Both the position numbers and the translations under genes were made by a program. A DNA stretch of 64,000 nt from Pseudoxanthomonas sp. (GTDB lineage Bacteria > Pseudomonadota > Gammaproteobacteria > Xanthomonadales > Xanthomonadaceae): the NCBI RefSeq assembly GCF_035999195.1, contig NZ_DASYGY010000009.1, positions 1,922,001 through 1,986,000 of the forward strand. Reading direction: 5' to 3'. Position 1 is the first letter of the stretch. The number at the start of each line of letters is the position of its first letter. Of the stretch, positions 62,432 to 64,000 are shown piece by piece. Under the pieces are notes generated by a model. It saw only the letters and a program-made list of their open reading frames with translations. It made no database searches and was not told where the DNA came from.

Positions 62432-63667
62432 TCATTTCTCCGCCGGCGCCGAAGATGCGTGCGCCTGCCTGCGCTCCAGGCCCTTGCTTACTGGCAGGAA
62501 CAGCCATTGGGCGAGGCTGAGCTTCTCGTGTCGGACGCTCGCGCCGACGGTCATGCCGTCGAGCAGGCGATCGGGATGGATACGGTCGAAGGAGGCGTCG
62601 TCGAGCCGGACCCGCACTTCGTAGGACGCCTCGTCGGAAGAGCCGCCCGCTTCGCGGCGCTGGGTGGTGCCCGGGGCGACGTGCGCGACCCGTCCGCGCA
62701 GCAGCCCAAAGCGTTCGTAGGGGAACGCGTCCACGCGCAGTGTCACCGGCGCGCCCACCTGAGTCATACCGACGGCGCTTGACGGCACGTCGAGCAGCAC
62801 GAACGGCTCTGAAGGGGCGCCGGTGCGCAGCAACATGATGGGCCGACCCGGCGCGACTTCCTGCCCTGCGCGTACATGGACCGTGTCCACGGTGCCGGCG
62901 GCAGGGGCAAATACGAAGAACGCGCCGCGGCCCTGCGCGGTGCTGAGCCGATCGGCAATGTCGCTGCGCTGCATTACTAGGTCGGTCAGCTGGGCCTCGA
63001 GTGCGCTGTCGGCGCTGATCCGCGCCTGGCCCAGTTCATACCGGCGCTGGGTCAGCGCATGTACGGCCGCGCGGTTCGCGGTAAGTTCCTGCAGCAACGC
63101 GTCGTGCGTGGCGTCGATGTCCTCCAGCTGCGCGGTGGAAACGTAGCGCTCCCGGTGCAGCGCTTGGTAGCGCTCGCGCGTGCTCGCGGAGACCTCCACG
63201 CGGCGCTCCAGCAGCCGCCGCGAATCGGCATGCGCGCGCGTCTCCTCGTCGAGCTGCTGCAGGCGGCCCTGCAAGCTGCGCAACTCGGATGCGTGCGCCG
63301 ACCGCGCCTGCGCGATGCGCGCGTCGATCCGCACCAGCAGCTCTTCGAAGCGCTCGACCGATGCCGCGGAAGAAGCGGTGCCGGCGCCGGCCAGCGTATC
63401 GGATTCGGCGGTGCGCACGCGCGCCAGCGGCTGGCCCTGAACGACGGCCGCGCTGCGCTTGACCAGCAGCTGCTCGATGAATCCAGGGCGGTCGACGCCA
63501 ACGCGGGCGATGTTGCCGGTCACCACGTAGCCGCCCACCTCTTCAGTGCGGCCGTAGCGGCCATGGGTCAGCACCGCTATGAGCACAAGCGCCAGCACCA
63601 GCACCAGGCCGGCGACAGCAGCCAGCGACAGCGTTGAGCGCGGGGCGATCTTTCCGAGTTCTATCAT
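62432..63667 (-). CDS. HlyD-family periplasmic adaptor protein
   Basis: The 411-residue protein has one membrane anchor (about 17-36, LAAVAGLVLVLALVLIAVL). A lipoyl-type half (VVTGNIARVGVDRPGFIEQL, VVQGQPLARV) is followed by a long coiled coil (about 90-235) and a second lipoyl half (VFAPAAGTVDTVHVRAGQEV) plus a beta-barrel domain. It bridges the C39 exporter to an outer membrane channel not encoded here. Its stop is one base before the exporter start. The ribosome binding site is weak and lies just after a hairpin that separates it from the small peptide gene. Confidence 0.9.
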   Translation of the reverse strand: MIELGKIAPRSTLSLAAVAGLVLVLALVLIAVLTHGRYGRTEEVGGYVVTGNIARVGVDRPGFIEQLLVKRSAAVVQGQPLARVRTAESDTLAGAGTASSAASVERFEELLVRIDARIAQARSAHASELRSLQGRLQQLDEETRAHADSRRLLERRVEVSASTRERYQALHRERYVSTAQLEDIDATHDALLQELTANRAAVHALTQRRYELGQARISADSALEAQLTDLVMQRSDIADRLSTAQGRGAFFVFAPAAGTVDTVHVRAGQEVAPGRPIMLLRTGAPSEPFVLLDVPSSAVGMTQVGAPVTLRVDAFPYERFGLLRGRVAHVAPGTTQRREAGGSSDEASYEVRVRLDDASFDRIHPDRLLDGMTVGASVRHEKLSLAQWLFLPVSKGLERRQAHASSAPAEK

Positions 63668-63677
63668 GGCTTCAATC

Positions 63678-63704
63678 GTGGCGCGACGACGTTTTTGGCG
63701 CCAC
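63678..63704 (-). promoter_or_regulatory. Hairpin between the small peptide gene and the export genes
   Basis: GTGGCGC and GCGCCAC form a perfect 7-base-pair stem around a 13-base loop in the 54-base gap after the peptide stop. There is no T tract. It could stabilise the upstream mRNA or lower expression of the export genes relative to the peptide, as at many bacteriocin loci. Confidence 0.5.
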
Positions 63705-63721
63705 GCCACGAGCTCACTGGA

Positions 63722-63871
63722 TCAGCACCAGTTCCACGGCAACAGCTTGCTGCCATTGCCGGTGATGACCATCGCAAAGGCGGCGGTCGCCGCGGCCAGC
63801 AGGGCGTAGCCGATCAGCCAGGGAAACCCGCCGCGGACGTTCGCCGCGTCGTTCATCGACATCTCAACCAT
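63722..63871 (-). CDS. Double-glycine leader peptide, putative bacteriocin or signalling peptide precursor
   Basis: The 49-codon gene starts at ATG 63871, with AGAGGAAG about 6 bases upstream, and ends at 63722. The product has a short polar leader (MVEMSMNDAANVRGG) ending in a double glycine, then a 34-residue core: FPWLIGYALLAAATAAFAMV is strongly hydrophobic and the tail ITGNGSKLLPWNWC ends in Trp-Asn-Trp-Cys. The downstream C39 exporter and HlyD genes are exactly the machinery that cuts and exports such peptides. The leader is unusually short and the function (bacteriocin, pheromone, surface peptide) is unknown. A nine-codon reading frame from ATG 63893 overlaps its start region. Confidence 0.68.
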   Translation of the reverse strand: MVEMSMNDAANVRGGFPWLIGYALLAAATAAFAMVITGNGSKLLPWNWC

Positions 63872-64000
63872 TGTTGTCTTCCTCTTGGTTCATGCTGCTC
63901 GTGCAGCGACGCCATGTTGTGGCGCACGAACCAGGGCCGACATACAAAAAGTTGCATTCCATGCGGCAGCCAGAGTGCGCCAGTGCGGTCGCCGGGAGCG
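63872..64000. promoter_or_regulatory. Upstream region of the export operon with a motif resembling the fimbrial upstream sites
   Basis: Plus-strand CATACAAAAAGTTGCATTCC at 63941-63960 shares the GTTGCATT core and preceding TAC-AA of the fimbrial motifs, but on the opposite strand relative to the operon. It could therefore serve a rightward gene beyond the window. No other gene is visible to the window edge. Confidence 0.35.

Overview
The window is chromosomal DNA of a high-GC gammaproteobacterium, most likely a member of the Xanthomonadaceae (a Pseudoxanthomonas/Xanthomonas/Lysobacter-like genome). The support is indirect: the gene content (TonB receptor, DctA with a hybrid kinase, a QEGLA-motif protein, a glutaredoxin-rhodanese fusion, paired amidohydrolases, frmRAB), the GC-rich codon use, and several families of small palindromic intergenic repeats. 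I see no rRNA, tRNA or CRISPR array.

Region 1 (1-29.85 kb) is densely packed, high-GC backbone. In order it holds a cut-off malic enzyme, an alpha/beta hydrolase with a TonB receptor, the C4-dicarboxylate transporter DctA facing a hybrid sensor kinase and a LuxR-type response regulator, a DUF1704 peptidase-like protein facing the glutamate carrier GltS, RsgA facing AlaA, a GDSL hydrolase, a polysaccharide deacetylase, a three-domain glutaredoxin, AMP nucleosidase with small DUF genes, two coupled amidohydrolases, a diguanylate cyclase, DegV, an ATP-pyrophosphatase-like protein, and the formaldehyde operon frmR-frmA-fghA with a visible FrmR-type operator.

Region 2 (29.88-49.6 kb) is an accessory island. 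GC drops, and broken genes and long gene-poor stretches appear. Its core is a Tn7-like transposition module: a fused TnsA-TnsB transposase, a TnsC/TniB ATPase and a TniQ protein with zinc-finger motifs. About 8 kb away lie decayed remnants of a second tniB-tniQ pair. Around them are a membrane-protein gene split by an amber codon, several unknown proteins, a 1670-residue autotransporter built of Calx-beta and Ig-like repeats, a GT4 glycosyltransferase and a small OmpW-like porin.

Region 3 (49.6-64 kb) is high-GC and transcribed leftward. A secreted M60-type metalloprotease lies downstream of a chaperone-usher fimbrial locus (usher, five pilin genes of which one is frameshifted, chaperone, two-domain tip protein). 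Upstream of the usher is an export operon: a 49-codon gene for a short double-glycine-leader peptide, an HlyD adaptor, a C39-peptidase ABC exporter, and a protein resembling LpxL-type acyltransferases. The small peptide gene is the best candidate for an undescribed secreted peptide system. A shared motif upstream of the usher and of two pilin genes suggests that the fimbrial units are co-regulated.
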